From assembly GCA_030650275.1 (NCBI GenBank), contig JAUSEK010000015.1:131834-175125 (forward strand): 43,292 nt of DNA, in the 5' to 3' direction. The notes beneath the pieces were generated by a model, which made no database searches, was not told where the DNA came from, and worked only from the letters and a program-made list of their open reading frames with translations. This DNA is from Candidatus Omnitrophota bacterium (GTDB taxonomy: Bacteria; Omnitrophota; Gorgyraeia; Zapsychrales; Fredricksoniimonadaceae). This document shows, piece by piece, positions 35,595-43,280 of this stretch (positions are counted from its first letter, which is position 1; the number at the start of each line of letters is the position of its first letter). A program made the translations under genes and the position numbers.

Positions 35595-35665
35595 CCATCG
35601 TCTAGCCTGGTCCAGGACGTCTGCTTCTCAGGCAGAAAACACCGGTTCAAATCCGGTTGGGGCTA
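35591..35665 (+). tRNA. tRNA-Glu (CTC)
   Basis: Acceptor stem GGCCCCA (35591-35597) pairs with TGGGGCT (35658-35664) with one G-U at the end, followed by discriminator A. The anticodon stem TCTGC/GCAGA holds the loop TTCTCAG (anticodon CTC), and the T-arm is ACCGG-TTCAAAT-CCGGT. CCA is not encoded. A short TCTGC/GCAGA hairpin with a T-rich tail follows (about 35667-35692) and may end the transcript. Confidence 0.93.
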
Positions 35666-35739
35666 CTCTGCTACGCCGCAGAATTTTCGTTTGCCATAGT
35701 TCATCACTTATGATACACTTTCTTTAGGAGGATAAGAAT

Positions 35740-35967
35740 ATGGCTACTAAAAACCCAAGATTGAACGTCGTGTTGGAACCAACCCTCATGAAGGGGGTCG
35801 ATCATTTGGCCAAGGCGCAGGGGGTGTCTTTGTCCACCATGGCACGGGATTTGATCAAAGAGGCCTTGAATATCTATGAAGATGGCCAATGGCAGAAAAT
35901 CGCTCAAAAACGTGAAACCACTTTTTCTCACAAAAAGTCCCTTTCCCATGATGAGGTTTGGGGGTAA
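35740..35967 (+). CDS. Ribbon-helix-helix antitoxin (RelB/ParD-like)
   Basis: A 75-residue protein preceded by a strong ribosome-binding site (TTAGGAGG). The N-terminal strand RLNVVLEP and helices HLAKAQGVSLSTMARDLIKEALNIYED form a ribbon-helix-helix DNA-binding domain. The C-terminal tail (QKRETTFSHKKSLSHDEVWG) would wrap the toxin. The stop is followed directly by the toxin ATG. Such antitoxins usually repress their own operon; a TATGAT -10-like box lies at 35709-35714. Confidence 0.88.
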   Translation: MATKNPRLNVVLEPTLMKGVDHLAKAQGVSLSTMARDLIKEALNIYEDGQWQKIAQKRETTFSHKKSLSHDEVWG

Positions 35968-36258
35968 ATGGATTATCGGCCGATCTATCATCATGAGATA
36001 CCGGATGATCTAGGTGGCATTCCTGCCAATATAAAAGGACGCATTCAACGAGCGATCGAGACGCGTCTTTTAGCAGACCCCATCAGCTACGGCCTGCCAT
36101 TACGCAAAAGTTTGCGTGGTCATCGTAAATTGCGGGTCGGTGATTACAGGGTCATTTATCGCATTGAAGGCAGGCAAGTCATTATTCTCAAAATTGGACA
36201 TCGTAAGAGCGTTTATCCTCAAGCATTGGTTCGCTTAACTAAACCAGTCAAAGCATAA
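35968..36258 (+). CDS. RelE/ParE-family toxin
   Basis: A 96-residue basic protein. PANIKGRIQRAIETRLLADP, YGLPLRKSLRGHRKLRVGDYRVIYRIEG and VIILKIGHRKSVYPQA match the RelE/ParE fold, with the usual G-x-R-x-L-R-x-G-D-Y-R-V-I-Y core and C-terminal IGHRKSVY. It starts immediately after the antitoxin stop, so the pair is translationally coupled. RelE-like mRNA interferase is more likely than ParE given the GHRKxVY end, but this is not certain. Confidence 0.9.
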   Translation: MDYRPIYHHEIPDDLGGIPANIKGRIQRAIETRLLADPISYGLPLRKSLRGHRKLRVGDYRVIYRIEGRQVIILKIGHRKSVYPQALVRLTKPVKA

Positions 36259-36269
36259 TTGAGCGATTT

Positions 36270-37013
36270 TTGACATGTCTTCCATATAGCGCATCTGCCG
36301 TCCAACTGCGCGCGGCGCTCAAACGCCGCGCTTCGCCTGCCAAGGCAAAGACCCTTGCCGCATTTTTCAAGATCGGACCCGGCCAATATGCCCAAGGTGA
36401 CCAGTTTTTGGGCATCACGGTCCCGACCCAGCGTGTTGTTGCCCGGTCATTTTCCGCCCTGCCCCTCAAAGACATCGCCGTTTTGCTGCAAAGCCCCGTC
36501 CACGAGGAGCGGCTGACCGCGCTGATCATTCTCGTCGGGAAATTTGAAAGGGCACAGGGCGCTGACCGTGAACGCATCGCCGTTTTTTACCTGAAAAATC
36601 TCAAGCGCGTCAATAACTGGGACCTGGTGGACCTGACCGCCCCGCAGATCCTCGGCGCGTATCTTTATGGACAGGGACGGCAGGGGATCGATGTTTTGAT
36701 GCGCCTGGCGCGTTCCAAAAATTTGTGGGAGCGCCGGGCGGCCATGGTGGCCACGTTTTATTTTATCCGCCGCAAAAGCGCCCGGGAGGCGTTCATGGTC
36801 GCCCGGATCCTTTTTAAAGACGAGCATGATCTTATCCACAAGGCCGTGGGGTGGATGCTGCGCGAGACAGGCAAGCACGTTTCCCGGGACATTCTGGAAA
36901 AATTCCTGCATCGCCATTACAAAAACATGCCGCGCACCGCGCTGCGCTATGCCATTGAACATTTTCCTCAAGCCCGGCGGCAGGCCTATTTGCTTGGACA
37001 AGTCCGACATTAA
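36270..37013 (+). CDS. AlkD-like DNA alkylation repair protein
   Basis: A HEAT-like repeat DNA glycosylase of the AlkD family (about 247 residues), which removes N3- and N7-alkylated purines. Seen: AAFFKIGPGQYAQGDQFLGITVP at the N-terminus, the catalytic-region motif NNWDLVDLTAP, LWERRAAMVATFYFIR and KAVGWMLRETGK. The start is uncertain. The frame begins with TTG 36270 and no in-frame ATG lies between it and the conserved domain; the nearby ATG 36275 is in another frame. The family domain itself seems complete. It lies 11 bases after the toxin gene but is unrelated to it. Confidence 0.85.
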   Translation: MTCLPYSASAVQLRAALKRRASPAKAKTLAAFFKIGPGQYAQGDQFLGITVPTQRVVARSFSALPLKDIAVLLQSPVHEERLTALIILVGKFERAQGADRERIAVFYLKNLKRVNNWDLVDLTAPQILGAYLYGQGRQGIDVLMRLARSKNLWERRAAMVATFYFIRRKSAREAFMVARILFKDEHDLIHKAVGWMLRETGKHVSRDILEKFLHRHYKNMPRTALRYAIEHFPQARRQAYLLGQVRH

Positions 37014-37052
37014 TACTGGCGTCGGGATTGGATTTCAATATAATAGGGGGAC

Positions 37053-38003
37053 ATGAAGCCGTTTTACATTTCTCTTAAGCCGTTTTTGGACCATCAGGCC
37101 CTGTCCCGTCCCGCCCATTGGGAAAAAATTTTCGGCAATGACCGGCCTGTGGAAGTGGAAATAGGTTTCGGCAACGGAGAATATCTGGCGCGTTTGAGCA
37201 CGGAAAATCCGCAGGTCAATTATGTCGGTTTTGAGGAGTATTGCGAACGCATCCAGCGCACGTTGAGGAAGATCGGCCGCGCCGGCGCTGTGAACGCGCG
37301 TGTTCTGCGTATGGATGTGCGTCCGGGGTTTGAGTTTTTGTTCGCGCCCAAGACCGTCCGGTTCATCCATTGCCTTTTTCCGCCGCCGTGGCCGAAAAAA
37401 TCCGGCGTCAAGCACCGGTTGTTTGACACAGCGTTCCTGCGCCTGGCCAACAATCGCCTGCGCGACAAGGGGACCTTAAAGATCGTCACCGACCACCGCC
37501 CGTACGCCGGATGGATAACGGACAATGTGCCCGGCACCGGGTTTGACCTTCGCCTGGAAAAAGTCCCGGCGCGTTATGACACCAAGTTTGAGCGCAAATG
37601 GACCGAGGGCGGACAAAAGGAATTTTATGAACTTACGCTGGTTAAAAAAGAACATGCCGAGGTCGCGCGCAAGGAGGACGTTGCCGTGCAGCATTATGTG
37701 ATGGAGCGTTTTGATCCCGACCGTTTTTCCATGCCCGACCACTCGGCCGACGGCATCGCGGTGGTGTGCAAAGATTTTCTCTACGACCCCAAACGCAAGA
37801 CAGCCATGGTCCATGTCCTGGTCAATGAAGAGCATTTATTGCAGAACATTCGCGTCGTGATCACCGAGGGCAAGGGCGGATGGCATGTGAATCTGGCGCA
37901 GGGCTCTTTGCTGATGCCCACGGCCGGCGTTGCCAAGGCCCTGGAATGTGTGCATCAGGCCGCGCTGGCGAGCGTAGGGGCGGGCCCCCGTGCCCGCCCG
38001 TGA
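37053..38003 (+). CDS. trmB: tRNA (guanine-N7-)-methyltransferase, with C-terminal extension
   Basis: A 316-residue methyltransferase that makes m7G46 in tRNA. The catalytic domain has VEIGFGNGEYL (SAM), FEEYCERIQRTLRK, HCLFPPPWPKK and LKIVTDHRPYAGWI, plus FERKWTEGG near residue 190. Bacterial TrmB is usually 200-240 residues; the extra 110 or so C-terminal residues (VMERFDPDRF onward) recall the extended thermophile-type enzymes. The last residues (VGAGPRARP) are encoded by a GC-rich palindrome, so the natural C-terminus has been altered. ATG 37053 follows AGGGGGAC. Confidence 0.92.
   Translation: MKPFYISLKPFLDHQALSRPAHWEKIFGNDRPVEVEIGFGNGEYLARLSTENPQVNYVGFEEYCERIQRTLRKIGRAGAVNARVLRMDVRPGFEFLFAPKTVRFIHCLFPPPWPKKSGVKHRLFDTAFLRLANNRLRDKGTLKIVTDHRPYAGWITDNVPGTGFDLRLEKVPARYDTKFERKWTEGGQKEFYELTLVKKEHAEVARKEDVAVQHYVMERFDPDRFSMPDHSADGIAVVCKDFLYDPKRKTAMVHVLVNEEHLLQNIRVVITEGKGGWHVNLAQGSLLMPTAGVAKALECVHQAALASVGAGPRARP
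37974..37999. repeat. GTAGGGGCGGGC palindromic repeat at the end of trmB
   Basis: GTAGGGGCGGGC faces GCCCGCCC across CCCCGT. The element resembles the other GTAGGG-type palindromes in this window, such as 38814-38862, but the outer part of its right arm is missing. It encodes the last residues of TrmB. Confidence 0.65.
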
Positions 38004-38010
38004 ATGGATC

Positions 38011-38817
38011 ATGATGAAATTGTGTCGTCGCATATTATTGTTGGCGCTGGCCATTGCCCTGGTCTGTCCCTCCGAGGCCTCGGCCCGCGGCATCACTGCC
38101 ACATCCGCGTTTTTGTGGGACGCGACCGACGGCCGTACTTATTACGCCAAAAGCCCCAACCGCTGGATATTCCCGGCGAGCACCGCCAAGATCATGACCG
38201 TGCTTCTGGTCCTGGAAAAATTGCCGCTTGAGAGCTATGTCACCGTGTCCGAGCGGGCCACCCGGGTCCAGCCGACCAAGCTTGGCCTCAAGGCCGGCGA
38301 ACGCTACCGGGTGCGCGATCTGCTCTACGGGGTGGTCTTAAAATCCGCCAATGATGCCAGCATTGTCCTGGCCGAGGCCGTAGCCGGCTCCGAAGCGAAA
38401 TTCGTCGTCCTGATGAACCGGCGTGCCAGGGCCCTCGGCGCCCGGCACACCCGTTTCGCCAATTCCCACGGTTTGCCGTCCAAGACCAGACAATATTCAA
38501 CCGCCCGTGACATGGCCCGCATTTTTAAGGAAGCCCTTAAAAACAATTTTTTCAGAAAGGTCCTCATTTTCAAATACCGCGTTATTTATTCCAAGGACGG
38601 GCGCAGGCATTTTCTCAAGTCCCATAACAAGTCATTATTTTTAAACTGGAAAAGGGACGTGTACGGCAAGACCGGTTACACCCGGCAGGCCCGGTCCTGT
38701 TTTGTGGGATATTTTAACAAAGGCGGCCATACCTGCATCATCGCGGTGTTCGGGTGCCGCAAACGCTGGGAAGACATCAAATTCATGATCGAGCGTTATG
38801 GCAAAACAGATCTGTAG
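38011..38817 (+). CDS. D-alanyl-D-alanine carboxypeptidase (peptidase S11, DacA-like)
   Basis: A 268-residue exported penicillin-binding-type enzyme that trims peptidoglycan stem peptides. A signal peptide covers about residues 1-26 (ILLLALAIALVCPSEASA). The three active-site motifs are SxxK at Ser57-Lys60 (PASTAKIM), SxN at Ser112-Asn114 (SANDAS) and KTG at 220-222. The C-terminal beta domain of DacA is absent, giving a short S11 enzyme. I start it at ATG 38011; a GTG at 37990 overlaps trmB and would put charged residues before the signal peptide. The stop TAG belongs to a palindromic repeat. Confidence 0.92.
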   Translation: MMKLCRRILLLALAIALVCPSEASARGITATSAFLWDATDGRTYYAKSPNRWIFPASTAKIMTVLLVLEKLPLESYVTVSERATRVQPTKLGLKAGERYRVRDLLYGVVLKSANDASIVLAEAVAGSEAKFVVLMNRRARALGARHTRFANSHGLPSKTRQYSTARDMARIFKEALKNNFFRKVLIFKYRVIYSKDGRRHFLKSHNKSLFLNWKRDVYGKTGYTRQARSCFVGYFNKGGHTCIIAVFGCRKRWEDIKFMIERYGKTDL

Positions 38818-38862
38818 GGACAGGTTCCTGCCTGCCGGTAGGCAGGTGAAACCTGTCCCTAC
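38814..38862. repeat. GTAGGGACAGGTT palindromic repeat after the carboxypeptidase gene
   Basis: GTAGGGACAGGTT at 38814-38826 is the exact reverse complement of the sequence ending at 38862, with CCTGCC(TGCCGGTA)GGCAGG inside. The gene's stop codon is the TAG in GTAGGG. As RNA it is a very stable hairpin and may act as a 3' end. Confidence 0.85.
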
Positions 38863-38928
38863 CTTGTGGTTTTGCCTGTTTTGAGGTAAGATGATTTTTA
38901 TTAGCTGATGGGGTATATGGAGGGGTCA

Positions 38929-39696
38929 ATGAAAAATAATGTCGTTATCGTTTTGCTGGTTGTTTTGATCGCTGTTTTGTTCGGGGCCGGGTTATTGTCC
39001 GGTGTTGGCAATGCCATGAAGGTGGCCATGATGCCGCTGGTTGAAAAAGCCGAATCGGTCGTTGCCAAACAGAATGACATCGGCCGCAAGCTGGACGCCA
39101 TCAACGTCCGTTTGGCGGCTCTGGAAAAGGGTCCGTCGGCAGGGCAGCAGCCCCCATCGGAAGACCACAACAAGGTTTATACGATCCCCGTCGGGAATTC
39201 AGTAGTCGTAGGCAAAAAGGACGCGCCCGTGACCATTGTGCAGTTTGTTGACCTGCAATGCCCGTTCTGCAACCGGTTCTATCCGCCGGTCAAGGAAGCG
39301 CTCAAGGCCTATCCGGACAAGGTCAATTTCATCATCAAGAATTTTCCTTTGAATTTCCATCCCAACGCGCGTCCTGCCGCGAAAGTGGCCATGGCCGCCC
39401 ATGAGCAGGGCAAGTATATTGAGATGGTGGAATTGCTTTTGGCCAACGGTGCCAACGTCAGCGCGGACAAAATGAAAGAGTATGTCAAACAACTGGGGCT
39501 CAATGAACAGAAGTTGACGGACGACCTTAAAAATAATGACGCCCGCTACGAGGCCCAGATCAAGGCGGACATGGACCTGGGAGCGCAGGTGGACGTGCGC
39601 GGCACGCCGACTTTTTATATCAACGGCAAAAAGACCACGGCGCGCGACTTCAACGGTTTTAAGGCCCAGATCGATGCCCTCTTGGCCGGTAAGTAA
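38929..39696 (+). CDS. DsbA-like membrane-anchored thioredoxin-fold protein
   Basis: A 255-residue protein. An N-terminal hydrophobic segment (about 5-26) anchors it or acts as a signal, followed by a short coiled coil (LVEKAESVVAKQNDIGRKLDAINVRLAALE). The DsbA/thioredoxin_4 domain carries the redox motif Cys111-Pro-Phe-Cys114, FPLNFHPNARPAAKVAMAA and the cis-Pro loop RGTPTFYING. It likely forms or isomerises disulfides outside the cytoplasm. ATG 38929 has a good ribosome-binding site (GGAGGGG); an earlier ATG at 38908 does not. The cysteine-rich pilin-like protein in this window is the sort of substrate it could serve. Confidence 0.92.
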   Translation: MKNNVVIVLLVVLIAVLFGAGLLSGVGNAMKVAMMPLVEKAESVVAKQNDIGRKLDAINVRLAALEKGPSAGQQPPSEDHNKVYTIPVGNSVVVGKKDAPVTIVQFVDLQCPFCNRFYPPVKEALKAYPDKVNFIIKNFPLNFHPNARPAAKVAMAAHEQGKYIEMVELLLANGANVSADKMKEYVKQLGLNEQKLTDDLKNNDARYEAQIKADMDLGAQVDVRGTPTFYINGKKTTARDFNGFKAQIDALLAGK

Positions 39697-39703
39697 CTTT
39701 TGA

Positions 39704-39731
39704 TTGCAAAAAAGCTGTTTTATTGTATATT
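39704..39731 (+). promoter_or_regulatory. Promoter of the bL27-glmS-rsmI operon
   Basis: TTGCAA at 39704-39709 and TATATT at 39726-39731, 16 bases apart, upstream of a gene with a good ribosome-binding site (AAGGAG at about 39751). Confidence 0.55.
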
Positions 39732-39763
39732 AAGGGCTCAAATTTCAATTAAGGAGCATTATT

Positions 39764-40009
39764 ATGGGCGGTCGTGTCGGCGGCATTACAAGCAAATATT
39801 ATGTTGAAACCCGCGGGATCAAGGTGTCAGGCGGCCAGAAGGTCACCTCCGGCACTATCTTGACCCGTCAGGGGGACCGTTGGAAGCCGGGGCTTAACGT
39901 CATCGGCCGCGCCTCTCTCACAGCGGCCTGTGACGGAGAGGTCTATTTTACCCGCAAGAAGAACGGCTACAAAGCCGTCATCACGCTCATCAACATCAAA
40001 CCAGCGTAA
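39764..40009 (+). CDS. rpmA: Ribosomal protein bL27, divergent
   Basis: An 81-residue protein matching the bL27 core: RGIKVSGGQKVTSGTILTRQGDRWKPGLNV, GRASLTAACDGEVYFT. In typical bL27 an N-terminal Lys/Gly-rich tail reaches the peptidyl transferase centre; here the tail is short and different (GGRVGGITSKYYVET). It is not next to rplU or obg, the usual neighbours. It is either the sole, divergent bL27 of this lineage or a paralogue. The family match is in the beta-barrel core; the tail is the open question. Confidence 0.85.
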   Translation: MGGRVGGITSKYYVETRGIKVSGGQKVTSGTILTRQGDRWKPGLNVIGRASLTAACDGEVYFTRKKNGYKAVITLINIKPA

Positions 40010-40011
40010 CT

Positions 40012-41841
40012 ATGTGCGGAATCATCGGCTATGTCGGCACCAAGGACGCGTTGCCCGTTTTGGTCGAGGGGCTTAAGAAGCTCGAATACCGCGGGTATGA
40101 TTCCAGCGGTGTCGGCCTGTTATGCCGCGACGCCGGTTTGGTCGTCCGTAAATCCAAAGGCAAGATCCGCAATTTAGAAGAGCTCATCCGCGCGCGGCAC
40201 GTGCCTTTGGCCCGGGTGGGCATTTCCCATACCCGCTGGGCCACCCACGGTTTGCCCAGCGACCGCAACGCGCATCCGCATACCGACGGTAAAAACCGCA
40301 TCGCCGTCGTCCACAACGGCATCATTGAAAATTACCTGGCCCTCAAAGAGTCCCTGAAAAAACAGGGCTGCAAATTCATTTCCGAAACCGATACCGAGGT
40401 CATCGCGCATCTGATCGCCTCTGTTTATAAGGGCGATCTCGTTGCGGCCGTGCGAAAGGCCGTGCGCCATCTCAAAGGCGCGTTCGCCCTAGGGATCATC
40501 AGCTCTGATCATCCGGACATGCTGGTGGCCGCGCGCGTCGGGTCACCGCTGATCGTCGGGGTGGGCGACCAGGAGAATTTCATCGCCTCCGACGTGCCCG
40601 CCATTCTGCAGCGCACCCGCCGTGTGATCTACCTCAAAGACGGACAAATGGCGGTCTTGACCAAAGATAAAGTTAATGTGATGACGTTTGACGGCAAAAA
40701 AGTGCCGGCGAAAATTGACACCGTATCTTTTTCCTCCGGGTCTGCCCAGAAGGACGGGTACGCGCATTTCATGTTAAAGGAAATTCATGAACAGCCCGCG
40801 GTCTTGGCGGCCATGCTCGCTGCGCGTGTCAAGGGCGGCCGTTTGGACCTGCAAGGGCTGGCCATTTCCGACGGTGTATTGGCGCGCCTGCGCAAGGTGA
40901 TGATCGTGGCCTGCGGCACGGCGTATCACGCGGGGCTGGTCGGCAAATACGCCATGGAACATTGGGCCCGTTTGCCGGTTGAGGTGGATACGTCCAGTGA
41001 ATTCCGTTACCGCGACCCCATCGTGGATAAAAATACGCTTGTCATTGCGGTCAGTCAGTCGGGTGAGACCGCGGATACCCTGGCCGCCCTGCGCGAGGCC
41101 AAAGCCAAAGGGGCCAGGGTCATTGCCGTGTGCAATGTCATCGGCTCGTCGCTGGCGCGTGAGTCCGACGGGGTGCTGTACACCCATGCCGGCCCCGAGA
41201 TCGGCGTTGCCTCCACCAAGGCCTACACCGCCCAGCTGATGATGCTGTATCTGTTGGCGTTGAAAATGGCGTCGGTCCGCCGGGCGCTGGCCCCCAAAGA
41301 CATTCAACGGCTGTTGCGGGAAATGTCCCGCGTGCCCGCGCTATGCCGCGGGCTTTTAAAGCAGAAAGCATTGGTGCGCAAAGTGGCCGAGGCCAATTCG
41401 CATTTCGGCTGTTTCCTTTATCTGGGACGCAACGTCAATTACCCATCGGCCCTGGAAGGGGCGCTCAAGCTCAAGGAAATTTCCTATATCCCCGCCGAGG
41501 GCTACGCGGCAGGCGAAATGAAACACGGCCCCATCGCGCTCATTGACGAATACCGCGCGGTCGTCTGCATTGCCCCGGCTTCGCACGTCTATGAGAAAAT
41601 GGCGTCCAACATTCAGGAGATCCGCGCGCGCAAAGGCAATATCATCGCCGTGGTCACGGCCGGGGACAAGGACATCCGCGACCATGTTGATTTTGTCCTG
41701 GAAATTCCCGCCATTGAAGAGACGCTCTCGCCGCTCTTGGCCGCCATCCCGCTGCAGCTGCTGGCGTATTTTATCGCGGTCAAACGCGGATGCGACGTGG
41801 ACCAGCCGCGCAACCTCGCTAAATCTGTAACGGTGGAATAA
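40012..41841 (+). CDS. glmS: Glutamine-fructose-6-phosphate aminotransferase (isomerizing)
   Basis: A 609-residue enzyme making glucosamine 6-phosphate for peptidoglycan and LPS. The glutaminase domain starts with nucleophile Cys2 (MCGIIGYVG), then EYRGYDSSGVG, HTRWATHG and HNGIIENY. The two SIS domains carry VACGTAYHAGLVGKY and SQSGETADTLAALREAK, then LGRNVNYPSALEGALKLKEISY and EGYAAGEMKHGPIALI. The C-terminal DQPRNLAKSVTVE is diagnostic. It starts two bases after bL27 without a ribosome-binding site. No glmS ribozyme is apparent upstream. Confidence 0.97.
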   Translation: MCGIIGYVGTKDALPVLVEGLKKLEYRGYDSSGVGLLCRDAGLVVRKSKGKIRNLEELIRARHVPLARVGISHTRWATHGLPSDRNAHPHTDGKNRIAVVHNGIIENYLALKESLKKQGCKFISETDTEVIAHLIASVYKGDLVAAVRKAVRHLKGAFALGIISSDHPDMLVAARVGSPLIVGVGDQENFIASDVPAILQRTRRVIYLKDGQMAVLTKDKVNVMTFDGKKVPAKIDTVSFSSGSAQKDGYAHFMLKEIHEQPAVLAAMLAARVKGGRLDLQGLAISDGVLARLRKVMIVACGTAYHAGLVGKYAMEHWARLPVEVDTSSEFRYRDPIVDKNTLVIAVSQSGETADTLAALREAKAKGARVIAVCNVIGSSLARESDGVLYTHAGPEIGVASTKAYTAQLMMLYLLALKMASVRRALAPKDIQRLLREMSRVPALCRGLLKQKALVRKVAEANSHFGCFLYLGRNVNYPSALEGALKLKEISYIPAEGYAAGEMKHGPIALIDEYRAVVCIAPASHVYEKMASNIQEIRARKGNIIAVVTAGDKDIRDHVDFVLEIPAIEETLSPLLAAIPLQLLAYFIAVKRGCDVDQPRNLAKSVTVE

Positions 41842-42506
41842 TGTTATATGTCGTTTCCACCCCCATCGGCAATCTCAAAGACATTACGCTCCGTGCGCTT
41901 GAGACGCTCAAGGCGGTAGACCTCATTGCCGCGGAAGACACGCGCCACACCAAAATCTTCCTGGACCATTATGGGATCACCAAGCCCCTGACGAGTTTTT
42001 TTGAGCATAATGAAGACCGCAAGACCGCTCATCTGGTCGCTTTGATGAAGGAAGGCAAGAATATCGCGTTAGTCAGCGACGCGGGCACGCCGGGTATCAG
42101 CGATCCGGGCTATCCATTGATCCGCCGCGCGCTGGAAGAGAGAATTAAGGTTGAGGTGGTCCCCGGGGTCACGGCTTTGATCATGGCGTTGACCGCCTCG
42201 GGACTGCCTGCCCACGCTTTTATTTTTGAAGGGTTTTTGCCGCCCAAAGCAGCTGCCCGGCGCAAGAAGCTGGAAGGATTCAAAGGGGAGCAAAGGACCG
42301 TTATTTTTTACGAATCCCCGCACCGTTTATTGAAGGCATTGAAAGATATTGAAGAAGTGTTGGAAAACCCGACCGTGGTTTGCGCGCGGGAGTTGACGAA
42401 AAAATTTGAGGAAGTTCAGAAGGGAACCGCAGAAGAATTATCCGCGCATTTCACCCGCCACGCCCCCAAGGGCGAGTTCGTTGTGTTGATCTCTTTGCAG
42501 GTATAA
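41841..42506 (+). CDS. rsmI: 16S rRNA (cytidine-1402-2'-O)-methyltransferase
   Basis: A 221-residue tetrapyrrole-methylase-fold enzyme. Seen: VVSTPIGNLKDITLRALETL, AAEDTRHTKIFLDHYGI, SDAGTPGISDPGYPLIR, VEVVPGVTALIMALTASGLP, FEGFLPPK and FYESPHRLLKAL. Family members are about 230-290 residues, so this one is at the short end and seems to lack most of the C-terminal helical part. The ATG overlaps the glmS stop by one base (TAATG). It converges on the collar-like gene 18 bases away. Confidence 0.94.
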   Translation: MLYVVSTPIGNLKDITLRALETLKAVDLIAAEDTRHTKIFLDHYGITKPLTSFFEHNEDRKTAHLVALMKEGKNIALVSDAGTPGISDPGYPLIRRALEERIKVEVVPGVTALIMALTASGLPAHAFIFEGFLPPKAAARRKKLEGFKGEQRTVIFYESPHRLLKALKDIEEVLENPTVVCARELTKKFEEVQKGTAEELSAHFTRHAPKGEFVVLISLQV

Positions 42507-42524
42507 TTAAGTCTGTCTGCGTTT

Positions 42525-43280
42525 TTAATCTTTGCTGCAAAATACTATGTCCAGATAAGGCGGTTCGTTATTCTCCGTGCCGGTCTGGGAATTATCCGGG
42601 TTACCTGTGTTCGTGCCGCCGAAATTTACGTTGACATTATGGGTATGATCTCCGTTAGTGGCCGTTGTTCTGTTCCCTCCGCCCGCCATAAAATCCGAAG
42701 TGGTGCTAAAATTATGAACATGGTCCCAGCGTATGCCCCAACCGTTGGTGTCGTCGGTATTTGCCATATAATTCCCACTTGATTGTGTCGTGCCGGCAAC
42801 AGTATGCTGGTGGTCGACATCAACATCGTGAGAGTGGTCTCCACCGGCGGTCGTCGTAAAGTCGCCGTTGAGTGCGGAAACTGAATGGTTGTGATTGTGC
42901 TGGTGGTCATGGGTCGCCGAACCACCCGTACCCCCATAACTTCCGCTTCCTCGGGGATAAAGGCCATCCAGTGCGCTGAACCGGGTCCAACCTGCCGGAC
43001 AGCTGGTGGCAAACATTGCGATCATCCCGGAAGGGGGGACGGCGCTTCTCCAGGTACTGCTATTATCGCAATACTGGAGGGTGTTGTTGGTATTCTCAAC
43101 ATAGAGAGTGCCGGGATCGCAAGCGCCGGACAAAGCGGCCTGCGGGACAAGCCGCAGCTGGCTATAATTTCCTGATGGGGCTGGATAATAGGTCGTCAGA
43201 GTGGTCGTTCCCGCAAAAACCACACCGGTGCTTATGAGCAGGAGACCTATTGCGTATGGAAGGAATGTAGGGCGTTTCAT
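42525..43280 (-). CDS. Exported His-rich tail-collar-like protein
   Basis: A 251-residue protein with a good ribosome-binding site (GGAGG) and a signal peptide (about 1-23, FLPYAIGLLLISTGVVFA). The segment after it, TTTLTTYYPAPSGNYSQLRL, is one I recall from exported proteins of Omnitrophota and related phyla. Then comes a phage tail collar-type region (PPSGMIAMFATSCPAGWTRF, LYPRGSGSYGGTGG) and four HxH-type clusters (HDHQHNHNH, HSHDVDVDHQH, HVHN, HTHN), ending in NNEPPYLDIVFCSKD. In phage fibres such HxH motifs bind iron along a trimeric stalk. It is single here with no phage genes around, so a host surface appendage tip is more likely than a prophage remnant. Confidence 0.85.
   Translation of the reverse strand: MKRPTFLPYAIGLLLISTGVVFAGTTTLTTYYPAPSGNYSQLRLVPQAALSGACDPGTLYVENTNNTLQYCDNSSTWRSAVPPSGMIAMFATSCPAGWTRFSALDGLYPRGSGSYGGTGGSATHDHQHNHNHSVSALNGDFTTTAGGDHSHDVDVDHQHTVAGTTQSSGNYMANTDDTNGWGIRWDHVHNFSTTSDFMAGGGNRTTATNGDHTHNVNVNFGGTNTGNPDNSQTGTENNEPPYLDIVFCSKD

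Noticed and set aside
36300-36330. GCGCGGCG/CGCCGCGC palindrome at the start of the AlkD-like gene as an inserted element
   Set aside because: It encodes a plausible native helix (LRAALKRRA) and the arms are short, so chance in GC-rich coding DNA is likely.
39732-40011. glmS ribozyme upstream of glmS
   Set aside because: Only two bases separate glmS from the bL27 gene and no ribozyme-like leader is present.
42507-42524. Terminator between rsmI and the collar gene
   Set aside because: Only a GCAG/CTGC pairing with a distant T-run is possible; too weak to call.
42525-43280. Prophage remnant
   Set aside because: One collar-like protein with a signal peptide and no integrase, capsid, terminase or lysis genes nearby.
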